In this document: one piece after another, positions 43,148 to 52,178 of the stretch
Numbering within the stretch: position 1 is the first letter of the stretch
Layout: each line of letters begins with the position of its first letter
NCBI RefSeq assembly: GCF_013396335.1
Contig: NZ_JABWSY010000011.1
Span: forward strand, 158,930-222,929
From: Bacillus sp. EB106-08-02-XG196
Lineage (GTDB): Bacteria > Bacillota > Bacilli > Bacillales > Cytobacillaceae
Length of the DNA stretch: 64,000 nt
Reading direction: 5' to 3'
Notes under the pieces: model-generated
Databases searched by the model: none
What the model was told of the DNA's origin: nothing
The model's input: the letters and a program-made list of their open reading frames with translations, nothing else
Made by a program: the position numbers and the translations under genes

Positions 43148-43968
43148 CTGTTTGGGTAGATGATTTTGTTAATTGGCTGACGACAAACTTAGAAGTCGCT
43201 TTTGATGGGGTCACCACCATTTTAGAGTCGGTAGTAGAAGGAATGGTGGCAGGATTTGGTTTTATACCTTCCTATGTATTTATCATTTTATTAACGCTCC
43301 TTGCTTGGAAGGTGTCAAATAAAGGGATTGGTCTCTTTACATTAATTGGTTTATTTCTAGTAGATAACCTTGGTTACTGGGAGCCAATGCTTGAAACACT
43401 TGCACTTGTGTTAACCGCTGTATTTATCTCGATTTTATTAGGGATTCCTATGGGTATATGGGCTTCACAAAAACAAATGGTAAAGAACGTTGTGGTACCT
43501 GTTCTTGACTTTATGCAAACGATGCCTGCTTTTGTCTACTTAATTCCTGCTATTTTCTTTTTTAATATCGGTGTGGTTCCAGGAGTAGTCGCATCCGTCA
43601 TTTTTGCAATGCCGCCGACGATCCGTTTAACTATCTTGGGTATTCAACAAGTACCGGCGGATATTATTGAAGCAACAGAAGCATTTGGCTCAACCACCGC
43701 TCAAAGATTACTAAAGGTTCAATTGCCACTGGCAATGCCAACAATTATGGCGGGGATCAATCAAAGTATTATGCTCGCTTTATCAATGGTGGTTATCGCT
43801 TCCATGGTCGGGGCACCAGGTCTTGGTGCAGATGTTTACCGTGCCGTCACACAAATTCAGATTGGTAAAGGGTTTGAGGCAGGGCTATCCATAGTCGTGA
43901 TTGCAATCATTCTCGACCGAATTACTCAAAATATCGGAAAAAGTAAAAAACAAGGGGGAACTGTTTAA
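43117..43968 (+). CDS. opuAB: Glycine betaine ABC transporter permease
   Basis: A 283-residue membrane protein with several helices and the permease coupling motif region EATEAFGSTTAQRLLKVQLPLAMPTIMAGI. It starts after AAGGAGGTGAAAATAAC inside the end of opuAA, so the two are translationally coupled. Length fits OpuAB (282). Confidence 0.95.
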   Translation: MEQWLPKLPIAVWVDDFVNWLTTNLEVAFDGVTTILESVVEGMVAGFGFIPSYVFIILLTLLAWKVSNKGIGLFTLIGLFLVDNLGYWEPMLETLALVLTAVFISILLGIPMGIWASQKQMVKNVVVPVLDFMQTMPAFVYLIPAIFFFNIGVVPGVVASVIFAMPPTIRLTILGIQQVPADIIEATEAFGSTTAQRLLKVQLPLAMPTIMAGINQSIMLALSMVVIASMVGAPGLGADVYRAVTQIQIGKGFEAGLSIVVIAIILDRITQNIGKSKKQGGTV

Positions 43969-43969
43969 A

Positions 43970-44854
43970 ATGAAGAAAAAATGGATGGTTACGTTATCGG
44001 CAGCTTTATTAACAGTAGGTCTTGCAGCTTGTGGATCAGATAAAACAAGTAACGAGGCAGGAACAGTAGGGGAAAAGGTAGATTATGAGATTATTGGGAT
44101 TGACCCAGGTGCCGGTCTAATGAAGGCTTCCGCTAAAGTCGTTGAGGAATATGCACTAGAAGATTGGACTCTTGTTGAAGGATCTAGTGCCGCGATGACG
44201 GCAGCATTAAAAAAGGCTTATGAAAAAGAAGAGCCTATTATTGTTACCGGCTGGACACCACATTGGAAATTTGCTTCCTTCGATTTAAAATACTTAGAGG
44301 ATCCAAATGGGGTTTTTGGTAAAGACGAAAACATTCATAGTATTGCGAGAAATGGGTTAAAGGATGATCATCCAGGTGCCTATCAAGTTCTAGATCAGTT
44401 TACGTGGACACCTGATGATATGAATGTTGTGATGAATAATATCGTAAACGGAGAAGATCCTGAAGTTGCAGCCGCTAAATGGGTTGAGGAAAATGCTGAC
44501 AAAGTGGCTGAATGGACAGATGGGGTAGAGAAAGCTTCTGGAGAAAAAATCAAGCTTGGTTACGTTGCCTGGGATAGTGAAATTGCCAGTACAAATGTCA
44601 TCGGTAAGGTGTTAACGGATTTAGGCTATGACGTAACACTTACTCAGGTTGAAGCGGGACCGATGTGGACTGGTGTTGCAGATGGAAGCTTAGATGCTCA
44701 TGTGGCTGGATGGCTGCCTTCAACACATGCCGATTACTATGACAAGTACGAAGGTGAGTTCGAGGATTTGGGAGAAAACCTTAAAGGTACAAAACTAGGA
44801 CTAGTAGTTCCTGCTTATATGGATATTGATTCAATTGAAGATTTAAAAGAATAG
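43970..44854 (+). CDS. opuAC: Glycine betaine-binding lipoprotein
   Basis: A 294-residue lipoprotein. The signal peptide ends in LAAC with Cys21 as the lipid-bearing residue. The mature part (GWTPHWKFASFDLKYLEDP, GAYQVLDQFTWTPDDM, KLGYVAWDSEIAST, GPMWTGVADGSLDAHVAGWLP) is the OpuAC fold with aromatic betaine-cage residues. ATG 43970 follows AAGGGGGAA, 1 nt after the opuAB stop. Confidence 0.95.
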   Translation: MKKKWMVTLSAALLTVGLAACGSDKTSNEAGTVGEKVDYEIIGIDPGAGLMKASAKVVEEYALEDWTLVEGSSAAMTAALKKAYEKEEPIIVTGWTPHWKFASFDLKYLEDPNGVFGKDENIHSIARNGLKDDHPGAYQVLDQFTWTPDDMNVVMNNIVNGEDPEVAAAKWVEENADKVAEWTDGVEKASGEKIKLGYVAWDSEIASTNVIGKVLTDLGYDVTLTQVEAGPMWTGVADGSLDAHVAGWLPSTHADYYDKYEGEFEDLGENLKGTKLGLVVPAYMDIDSIEDLKE

Positions 44855-44869
44855 AAGATTTAGAATGGA

Positions 44870-44900
44870 AGGGACCCCCAAAAATGGGGGTCTCTTTATT
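44870..44900 (+). terminator. Terminator of opuA operon
   Basis: GGGACCCCCA pairs with TGGGGGTCTC around a 4-nt loop, followed by TTTATT. Confidence 0.85.
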
Positions 44901-45052
44901 CGTTATAGGCACTAAAAATTTTAGTAATTACCCCGAATTATTTCCCAACTTCCTATGATAAATGATATATTGATTAATTTGAAATTTCTAAATAAACTCA
45001 ATATTACAGCCACTAAAAAGCTGTACATAGAAAAATTGAGAGGGGAAATAAG

Positions 45053-46321
45053 ATGAAAAAGAAAAAAAGGATTGCCTCTGCATTACTTGCACTTACAATG
45101 GGAGTTTCACTGTTTGCCTCAGCTGCGTATGGTGAGGTAACAGACTCAAAGGAAACTTACCGGGTCATTATTAAAGGACCAAGCTCTGATAAGGAAAAAG
45201 CAAAAGAAAGTACGGGAGTACGATGGGATTTCGGTTCTGAAGGCTATTCTACTACGGTGAATGCGAAGCAATATCAAGCATTATTAAAAAATAAGAATTT
45301 AACAATAGAAAACGTACCAGAAGTTCATTTGGATCGAATTGAAAACGCTTCAAAAAATAAAATCGGTACAACCGCTATTACTTCCCTGCCAAGTGACCGG
45401 ACACCGTGGGGTATGCAAGCCATTTACAATGATCCAAATATTACAAGTACATCTGGTGGAGCTGGAATTAAAATAGCCGTTTTAGATACTGGCGTTTATA
45501 TTAATCATTATGATTTAGTTGGAAGTGGTGAACAATGTAAAGACTTTACCCAATCTTCCTCAGCACTAGTAAATGGAAGTTGTACTGATCGAAACGGACA
45601 CGGTACACATGTAGCAGGAACTGCACTTGCTCATGGTGCATCTGACGGGCTAGGTGTATACGGAGTGGCACCGCAAGCTAAACTTTGGGCATATAAGGTA
45701 TTAACGGACAGTGGGTCTGGTTACTCGGATGATATTTCTGGAGCGATTCGTCATGTTGCAGATGAAGCCGTAAGAACAGGCTCAAAAGTCGTTCTTTCGA
45801 TGTCACTTGGCTCCAGCGGTAAAGACACGATGATTGCTAGTGCAGTTGATTATGCATATAACAGGGGAGTTCTAGTGGTTGCTGCTGCAGGAAATGATGG
45901 CTATGCTTCAAATACAATTGGATATCCAGGCGCATTGAAAAATGCTGTTGCCGTTGTAGCTCTAGAAAATGTTCAGCAAAATGGCACTTACCGAGTAGCC
46001 AATTTCTCTTCACGCGGAAATCCATCAACAGATGGTGATTTTATCATCCATGAGCGTGATGTAGAGATTTCTGCACCGGGTGCTGCCATTGAGTCGACTT
46101 GGTACGATGGGAACTATAATACCATCAGTGGAACTTCAATGGCTACCCCGCATGTATCAGGGTTAGCTGCAAAAATCTGGTCCTCTAATTCGTCTTGGTC
46201 TCATACTCAGCTTCGCTCCGAGTTACAAAGAAGAGCAAAATTATACGATATTAAAGGTGGATACGGTGCAGCAACAGGGGACGATTATGCTTCAGGATTT
46301 GGTTTTGCGAGAGTAAGATAA
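45053..46321 (+). CDS. Secreted subtilisin-like serine protease (S8)
   Basis: A 422-residue preproprotein. A signal peptide ends near SAAYG; an I9-type propeptide follows (YRVIIKGPSS...TIENVPEVHLD). The catalytic triad is Asp145 (IAVLDTGVYINH), His183 (NGHGTHVAGT) and Ser362 (SGTSMATPHVSG). Two Cys (in GEQCKD and NGSCTD) may form a disulfide. It should be an extracellular endopeptidase, autoprocessed. It is monocistronic with its own terminator. Confidence 0.93.
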   Translation: MKKKKRIASALLALTMGVSLFASAAYGEVTDSKETYRVIIKGPSSDKEKAKESTGVRWDFGSEGYSTTVNAKQYQALLKNKNLTIENVPEVHLDRIENASKNKIGTTAITSLPSDRTPWGMQAIYNDPNITSTSGGAGIKIAVLDTGVYINHYDLVGSGEQCKDFTQSSSALVNGSCTDRNGHGTHVAGTALAHGASDGLGVYGVAPQAKLWAYKVLTDSGSGYSDDISGAIRHVADEAVRTGSKVVLSMSLGSSGKDTMIASAVDYAYNRGVLVVAAAGNDGYASNTIGYPGALKNAVAVVALENVQQNGTYRVANFSSRGNPSTDGDFIIHERDVEISAPGAAIESTWYDGNYNTISGTSMATPHVSGLAAKIWSSNSSWSHTQLRSELQRRAKLYDIKGGYGAATGDDYASGFGFARVR

Positions 46322-46328
46322 TCATAGA

Positions 46329-46361
46329 AAAAAAGCCATCTGAAATTTAGATGGCTTTTTC
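46329..46361. terminator. Bidirectional terminator
   Basis: AAAAAGCCATCT pairs with AGATGGCTTTTT between converging genes. Confidence 0.85.
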
Positions 46362-46364
46362 AAA

Positions 46365-47276
46365 TTACCGTTTTACTGCGGCCAAAATAAATATTGTTAC
46401 AATGATCGAAAATGCACCCAACCATTCAATCGGACTAAAGGGAACATGAAGCCAAGCCACTGCAAGGAATGCAGCCGATAGTGGTTCAATACACGCTAAA
46501 AGGCTGGCTTCAGAGGCCTTTATGTATTTCAGGCTTTGCATAAAGCACAAGAATGCGATTAAGGTACCAACAATAACCACAAAAGCAACTGCTATAAAAG
46601 AGGTGAGAGACCAGTGACCTTCAAATCTCCACGGAGGATGAATAAAGCACATAACAATACCACCAAGCATCATTCCCCATCCAACAATTAAAGTCGTACC
46701 CCGTTTGGACAGCAGGCTGACAGGAAACAAGGTATAAAAGGCAAGCGCAAAGGCAGATAAAATTCCCCAGCCAAAGGCAGGACCAGAAATTGCAAGTGTA
46801 TGGATATTTCCTTTTGTTACAAGCAAAAATGTTCCTCCCAGCGCTAAAACAATTGCAATCATTTCATGTTTTACAGGAAATGTCTTTGCCCGGAAGCATA
46901 AATATAGGGCGATGATAACCGGCGCAAGATATTGTAATACTGTAGCAGTTGCTGCATTTCCGTGTTCGATTGCTGCAAAAAAAGTATATTGTACCCCAAG
47001 CATTCCAATGATTCCAAATGCTACGAGTTGAAAGATATCTTGTTTGCTTTTCCATATACCCCATATATTTTGTTTCCCAACTGTATGAGAATAAAAGAGC
47101 AAGCCCATTCCAGCCAATAACAATCGAACGACCACGAGCCAGCTTGAACTAAAACCTTGCTGATGAAAAAGAAATTGAGCGACTGTTCCAGATACACCCC
47201 AGGCTGTTGCCGCAATTAACACTAACAAAATCCCTCTTGCCCTTGGGTACGACATAACGGCACCCAGTGTATTCAT
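46365..47276 (-). CDS. EamA/DMT-family transporter
   Basis: A 303-residue protein with ten hydrophobic segments and the two EamA repeats (GILLVLIAATAWGVSGTVAQFL ... and SGPAFGWGILSAFALAFYTLF ...). ATG 47276 has GGAGGGG 6-7 nt upstream, so the longer frame to 47297 is not used. A small-molecule or amino-acid exporter is likely; substrate unknown. Confidence 0.87.
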   Translation of the reverse strand: MNTLGAVMSYPRARGILLVLIAATAWGVSGTVAQFLFHQQGFSSSWLVVVRLLLAGMGLLFYSHTVGKQNIWGIWKSKQDIFQLVAFGIIGMLGVQYTFFAAIEHGNAATATVLQYLAPVIIALYLCFRAKTFPVKHEMIAIVLALGGTFLLVTKGNIHTLAISGPAFGWGILSAFALAFYTLFPVSLLSKRGTTLIVGWGMMLGGIVMCFIHPPWRFEGHWSLTSFIAVAFVVIVGTLIAFLCFMQSLKYIKASEASLLACIEPLSAAFLAVAWLHVPFSPIEWLGAFSIIVTIFILAAVKR

Positions 47277-47389
47277 AGATATCCCCTCCAAAAACAACCA
47301 TTCTTTAAATTTAGCAAAAAAATCAATCGTTTAAAAGGGGGGAATGGATAAATTTGTAGAGGAATTCCTCCACTATTTGAGATCTTTCT

Positions 47390-47430
47390 AAAAAGAAAGG
47401 CCACTAACCCATACAGGGCTCATGGCCTTC
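47390..47430 (-). terminator. Terminator
   Basis: AAGGCCA (47397-47403) pairs with TGGCCTT (47423-47429), followed on the minus strand by TTCTTTTTAG. Confidence 0.65.
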
Positions 47431-47434
47431 CCGT

Positions 47435-47839
47435 TTATCTTGGCGTTAATGTTTTTACTGAAATGGCAGGGGAATAGGAGGTAACAATACAGCCCTCTAG
47501 ATTCTTTTCATCTAACAACCCTAGTTGAAGTGCAGACTTAATTTTGACATCATCCGGTTTCTTTACCACTTGAACGAGATCGGTCATTTGTAATTCCTCT
47601 AGCCTTTTTACCGTTACTTCCTCATTATATTTTTCAATTTTCCTCATTTGCCGCTGCAGCTTATAGCCATTTATCGTGATTTCGGCCTTATTTTTGGGAC
47701 CGACAAGTTTATTAAAGTACTCATGAAAAGTGTCCTTTAATTCATTCAATTCCAAATCGATTTCCTTTTTCTTTTTGCTAAGCTCATAATATTTAACCAA
47801 CATTTCATCTGTAATGAAGGAATCATTCTGTTTAACCAA
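47435..47839 (-). CDS. Hypothetical protein with helical hairpin
   Basis: About 134 residues, soluble. LVKYYELSKKKKEIDLELNELKDTFHEYFNKLVG is a helical pair; AEITINGYKLQRQMRKIEKYNEEVTVKRLEEL follows. It resembles small structural or phage-recombination accessory proteins, but no family is recognised. TTG 47839 has GAGGAGGAGAGG upstream; a TTG at 47887 without a ribosome site would add 16 residues. Confidence 0.6.
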   Translation of the reverse strand: MVKQNDSFITDEMLVKYYELSKKKKEIDLELNELKDTFHEYFNKLVGPKNKAEITINGYKLQRQMRKIEKYNEEVTVKRLEELQMTDLVQVVKKPDDVKIKSALQLGLLDEKNLEGCIVTSYSPAISVKTLTPR

Positions 47840-48017
47840 GATCCTCTCCTCCTCATCGAACGTATATTCTAATTTATTAGCCTTCAAAGGGAATTAGTAC
47901 GATTAACTCTCTACAATATTTTTAAAAAAGTTACTATTTATGGCATTTTTTTCAAAATATAATATGATAGAATAGTATTAGTTGGAAAATTCAAATTACT
48001 AAATTGGGGTGAAGAGA

Positions 48018-49610
48018 ATGAACGTGCCATTAGTACTAACTCATTTCCTAGATCGAGCGGTTGCTCAATATGGAGAAAAGACAGCTGTATATTGTGATGA
48101 ACGGGTATTTACGTACAAGGAATTGAATGTAAGAGTGAATCAGCTTTCACGTGGTTTAAGAGAATTAGGTGTTGAAAAAGGGGACCGTGTAGCTTATTTG
48201 GCACCGAATACGGTTGAAATGCTGGAAGGATTTTATGGGGTCTTTCAGCTTGGTGCAATCATGGTTCCATTAAATATAAGGCTGATTCCTGAAGATTACT
48301 TATTTATCTTAAATCATAGTGAGTCAAAGATACTTTTGGTTGATCAAGACCTCTATCATTTAATCACCCCGATCAAGGACAAGCTAACCACAGTTGAACA
48401 TATCATCGTTCAGTATAAAAATAAGGAAACTTCAGAGATAGATTATGATAGCTGGTTAGCAGGTTATTCCGGTGCATCCATTGAGCGGGCTGATTTAGAT
48501 GAAGATGATGTTTGCAGCTTGCTTTATACAAGTGGTACAACCGGAAATCCAAAAGGTGTCATGCTGACGCACAGAAACAATTATTTGCATGCTCTGAGCA
48601 CTATGCACCATTTGCGTGTTAGTGATAAAGATGTTTATCTGCATGTTCTTCCGATGTTCCATGTAAATGGCTGGGGTTCACCTTTTTATTATACTGCCAA
48701 TGGTGCTGCCCATATTTGTTTAAAAAGAGCCACACCTGAAGCCATATTTAAGGCAATTGAATCCTTTAAAGTGTCTGTACTGCACATGGCGCCAACGGTG
48801 TTAAATTCACTTTTACAATATTACGAGAAAACTAGACCAACGATTGAACAAGATGTACGCGTTGTCATCGCAGGTTCTGCACCACCGCCAGCGTTTGTTA
48901 CCCGTGTGGAAAAGGAACTAGGCTGGGAATTTATCCAAGTATACGGGATGACGGAGTCTAGCCCGTTGAGCTTAATTTCTACCATTCGAACTCAGCTTTC
49001 ACACTTACCTTCAGAGGAGAAGTCTAAAATTAAGGCGAAAGCAGGAGTCCCAATGATTGGCAGTGATGTAAGAGTTGTCGATGAGAATGGAGATGAAGTA
49101 ACCCAAGATGGAGCGCAGATTGGTGAGGTTGTAACACGAGGTCATGGTGTCATGTTAGGTTATTGGAAAAATCCAGAAGCAACGATGGAGGCAATCAGAA
49201 ACGGATGGCTGCATACTGGTGATATGGGAACAGTTGATGAATATGGTCATATCGATATTGTCGATAGAAAAAAGGATATTATTATTAGCGGCGGGGAAAA
49301 CATTTCATCCATTGAAGTAGAGGGGGCTCTATATGAGCATCCTGCTATTCTAGAGGCAGCGGTTATCGCAATCCCACACGAGAAATGGGGAGAAACACCA
49401 CATGCATACGTGGTTTTAAGAGAGAATGAGATTGTCAGTGAAGAGGAGATTATCAAGTTCTCTAGAGAAAAATTAGCCCATTTTAAAGCAGTAACAGGAG
49501 TTACCTTTGTTAAGGAGCTTCCCAAAACAGCTTCAGGAAAAATCCAGAAGATTCACCTCCGTAATGATTATTGGAATTCGAAGGGGAAAAGTGAACGGTT
49601 TGTTAATTAA
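48018..49610 (+). CDS. AMP-dependent acyl-CoA synthetase (long-chain fatty acid CoA ligase-like)
   Basis: A 530-residue ANL-family enzyme: LLYTSGTTGNPKGVMLTHRN (P-loop), QVYGMTESSP, GWLHTGDMG, DRKKDIIISGGENIS and the C-terminal PKTASGKIQK with the catalytic Lys. It activates a carboxylic acid as acyl-AMP and then forms acyl-CoA. ATG 48018 has GGGGTG 6 nt upstream. It is monocistronic with a strong terminator. Confidence 0.92.
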   Translation: MNVPLVLTHFLDRAVAQYGEKTAVYCDERVFTYKELNVRVNQLSRGLRELGVEKGDRVAYLAPNTVEMLEGFYGVFQLGAIMVPLNIRLIPEDYLFILNHSESKILLVDQDLYHLITPIKDKLTTVEHIIVQYKNKETSEIDYDSWLAGYSGASIERADLDEDDVCSLLYTSGTTGNPKGVMLTHRNNYLHALSTMHHLRVSDKDVYLHVLPMFHVNGWGSPFYYTANGAAHICLKRATPEAIFKAIESFKVSVLHMAPTVLNSLLQYYEKTRPTIEQDVRVVIAGSAPPPAFVTRVEKELGWEFIQVYGMTESSPLSLISTIRTQLSHLPSEEKSKIKAKAGVPMIGSDVRVVDENGDEVTQDGAQIGEVVTRGHGVMLGYWKNPEATMEAIRNGWLHTGDMGTVDEYGHIDIVDRKKDIIISGGENISSIEVEGALYEHPAILEAAVIAIPHEKWGETPHAYVVLRENEIVSEEEIIKFSREKLAHFKAVTGVTFVKELPKTASGKIQKIHLRNDYWNSKGKSERFVN

Positions 49611-49668
49611 AGAATTACCAAGGAGAAAGGGGCTTGAGAAATCAAGCTTCTTTAAATAGAATACTAGT

Positions 49669-49706
49669 AAAGGTATTGGTTCATAACAGAACCAATACCT
49701 TTTTAT
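49669..49706 (+). terminator. Terminator
   Basis: AAAGGTATTGGTTC pairs with GAACCAATACCTTT, then TTATTTT. An additional small GCTTGA/TCAAGC hairpin precedes it at 49632. Confidence 0.85.
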
Positions 49707-50320
49707 TTTGATAGTAATTGATCGAGGTGTTTCCGTATTGCTTCAGGATTTCCGGAAATACTTTTTTCTCTCGTTTCATCTTTTTTCATTTTATCTAAGG
49801 ATTTAAGCAAAATCTCTTGTTCCCTTGCTTGAGGAATCACAACCACTCCATCTGCATCTCCTACAATGATGTCACCGGGGTTTACAGAGACACCACCACA
49901 TGAAATCGGAACATTAATTTCACCGATACCCGCTTTATTACTTGCAGCAACTGTCGTTCCCCTAGAGAAGACAGGGAAATTCAGTGCTTTAACTCCTACG
50001 ATATCACGGATTACACCATCCACTACTAAACCGCCAATTTCCAATGTCTGTGCCATGCCCACAACAAAATCTCCAGCGATCGCTCTGTATTGGTCTCCCT
50101 TAGCATCCACAACTAAAATATCACCAGGTTTTGACTTTGAAATAGCTTCTAGGACCGTGAGATTTTCACCAACAGGAATCTTTACTGTGAAAGCCCTACC
50201 GGCAGCCTTGTACTCTTCTTTAAGTGGTTTAATAGCGGGATGAAAATTATTTAACCCATCCATGGCATCTGATATACAAGTGGTTGGAATACTAAGAAAC
50301 TCCTTAATAATATTTTCCAT
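49703..50320 (-). CDS. RraA-like / demethylmenaquinone methyltransferase-like (HMG aldolase) family
   Basis: About 205 residues: TTCISDAMDGLNNFHPAIKPL, GDILVVDAKGDQYRAIAGD, GGLVVDGVIRDI and GDIIVGDADGVVVIP. The VVDGVIRD segment carries the substrate Arg and metal Asp of the class II pyruvate aldolase/RraA fold. The family has been annotated as menaquinone methyltransferase in error. It is a dicarboxylate-type aldolase/decarboxylase or RNase-regulator homologue. ATG 50320 or 50326, both after GGGGGAGG. Confidence 0.83.
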   Translation of the reverse strand: MENIIKEFLSIPTTCISDAMDGLNNFHPAIKPLKEEYKAAGRAFTVKIPVGENLTVLEAISKSKPGDILVVDAKGDQYRAIAGDFVVGMAQTLEIGGLVVDGVIRDIVGVKALNFPVFSRGTTVAASNKAGIGEINVPISCGGVSVNPGDIIVGDADGVVVIPQAREQEILLKSLDKMKKDETREKSISGNPEAIRKHLDQLLSK

Positions 50321-50448
50321 TATCATTTCTCCTCCCCCTAATAGTCTATGTGAATTTATTATCACATTGTGCATAATTCCCCTGACTTCAGGCATGGGGA
50401 TATAAGCATATCACTTGACCTTTCAACCGATTTGAAATAAACTGCACC

Positions 50449-50640
50449 TTAAATGCCGTTCAATTCATTCAAATGAAAATCAATTGAGATGTAAATGGCT
50501 ATATATTGATCAAGCTTTTGGCTGGCCTCAATTGTTTTTTGACTGCAAAATCCTTCATTTAGACCTATCATGACCATTTCTTCTCTAAGTATTTCAATTT
50601 TATCACTTAGTTCGTAAGGGCATAGTTTTATTGGCATCAT
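50449..50640 (-). CDS. Spo0E-like aspartyl-phosphate phosphatase
   Basis: A 63-residue protein: ELSDKIEILREEMVMIGLNEGF, then SQKTIEASQKLDQYIAIY with the SxxLD motif whose Asp is essential in Spo0E, YisI and YnzD. These remove phosphate from Spo0A~P and delay sporulation. ATG 50640 follows GGAAGTGATAAA; an extension to 50673 lacks a site. Confidence 0.85.
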   Translation of the reverse strand: MMPIKLCPYELSDKIEILREEMVMIGLNEGFCSQKTIEASQKLDQYIAIYISIDFHLNELNGI

Positions 50641-50822
50641 TTTATCACTTCCATTTTTAATATTTATACACATATAATTGTAATGATGTTAAATATATAC
50701 AATATATCAATAGTATAAGAAAAAAGGACTAATTAAACAGTGAAACTTCTCACATATCATAGGATATTTATCTACATTAAAACTAGATTTAGGCAGATAG
50801 GATTTTACTTTTGGAGTTGGAA

Positions 50823-51419
50823 ATGATGAGTAGTAAATTTGCAAAATGGTATGATATCTTTATGAGTCCCTTGGAACAGAGAAAGTTTAAGAGGATTCGG
50901 AGTGAGTTACTAAAAGGTGCGAGTGGGAAGGTGCTTGAACTTGGTTCGGGGACAGGAATTAATTTTCCATTGTATGACAATGTTGATACAGTTATTGCCA
51001 TCGAACCAAGTCAGCCTATGATTGACCAGTCCTTATCAAAACAGAAATCGGCTGTAGTTCCTATAGAAATCGTTAATGCAAGCGCGGAGAATCTGCCCTT
51101 TGAAGATTGTACATTTGATACCGTTGTGGCAACATTGGTATTTTGTACAATTCCAAATGTTGAAATGGCCATTAATGAGGTAAAAAGAGTATGTAAACCA
51201 GATGGGAAAATCCTCCTGTTCGAACACGTAAAAATGGGAAACGCCACCCTAAGTAAAATGCAGGAAAGCTTAACACCTTTTTGGAAAAAGGTTTGTGATG
51301 GCTGCTGTTTGAATAGGGAGACATTAAAGGCATTTTCAAATCAAGGGTTGGAAATAGAGAGAGTTGAACATTTTTATAAAGATCTCTTTGTTGTAGCTGC
51401 ATTAAGAAATAGACAATAA
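50823..51419 (+). CDS. Class I SAM-dependent methyltransferase
   Basis: About 198 residues: KVLELGSGTGINFPLYD SAM loop, VIAIEPSQPMID, AENLPFEDCTFDTVVATLVFCTIPN and KRVCKPDGKILLFEHV. It is the UbiE/Methyltransf_11 type and ends with Cys residues (VCDGCCLNRE). The substrate is unknown. Double ATG at 50823/50826 after GGAG. Confidence 0.86.
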   Translation: MMSSKFAKWYDIFMSPLEQRKFKRIRSELLKGASGKVLELGSGTGINFPLYDNVDTVIAIEPSQPMIDQSLSKQKSAVVPIEIVNASAENLPFEDCTFDTVVATLVFCTIPNVEMAINEVKRVCKPDGKILLFEHVKMGNATLSKMQESLTPFWKKVCDGCCLNRETLKAFSNQGLEIERVEHFYKDLFVVAALRNRQ

Positions 51420-51421
51420 TG

Positions 51422-51451
51422 AAAAAACCTCAAATTGCTTTGAGGTTTTTT
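51422..51451. terminator. Bidirectional terminator
   Basis: AAAAAACCTCAAA pairs with TTTGAGGTTTTTT between the methyltransferase and treR. Confidence 0.85.
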
Positions 51452-52166
51452 ACTGTGATCTACGTGCAAAATCAACAAAACGAAATTTGTCCGGTCGATG
51501 CCTTGATTCTGTATATTGAAAAAGGGAGGCATCCTCTAAATAAACATAGTTTTTAATCACAACGATATTGTGAAAGCCTTCTAAGTCTAAAAATGAACGA
51601 TCTTCTGCAGTTGGTTCCTCGACGACAATTTCCTTTTTTGCAAAACTAATCTTTAAGTTTAATTCATTCTCCAGATAGGCATAAATTGAGTCCGCACAAA
51701 TTTCCTCTGTAATAGAAGGAACAAATTTAGCTGCTAGATAATCTTTATCAAGAATGATTTTTTTGCCGCCAATTTCCCGCGTTCGAACAACCTTCCACAC
51801 TTGATCTTTACCGGAAAGCTGAAGTTGCTGCTTAAGATAGGCATCAGGCTTGATAATTAATGATAATTCATTGACAATCGTTCGTGGCTTTTTTTCCATT
51901 TTGTCTGCAAGTTCCTTAAAGCTAACCAAGCCTGATACCGGAAAATCAAACTTATTAATATCAATGACAATCGACCCTTTGCCCCTGACTTTTTGAATAT
52001 AGCCATTTTGAGCAAGCAGGTTTAACGCTTTTCTAATCGTTTCTCTAGATGTATCGTACTGTTCCTTCAATTCATTTTCAGAGGGGAGAAGGGAGTTCGG
52101 CGGGATTGCCCCGCTTTTAATTTGATCCACAATCGTATTAAAGATAATTTGATACTTATTTGTCAT
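51450..52166 (-). CDS. treR: GntR-family trehalose operon repressor
   Basis: A 238-residue protein: winged helix SELKEQYDTSRETIRKALNLLAQNGYIQKVRGKGSIV (with LPSENELK before it) and a UTRA effector domain. It ends the treP-treA-treR operon. Trehalose-6-phosphate is the usual inducer of TreR. Two matching operators lie before treP (55455-55507), one inside the promoter. Confidence 0.93.
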   Translation of the reverse strand: MTNKYQIIFNTIVDQIKSGAIPPNSLLPSENELKEQYDTSRETIRKALNLLAQNGYIQKVRGKGSIVIDINKFDFPVSGLVSFKELADKMEKKPRTIVNELSLIIKPDAYLKQQLQLSGKDQVWKVVRTREIGGKKIILDKDYLAAKFVPSITEEICADSIYAYLENELNLKISFAKKEIVVEEPTAEDRSFLDLEGFHNIVVIKNYVYLEDASLFQYTESRHRPDKFRFVDFARRSQ

Positions 52167-52178
52167 AAAAATCTCCCA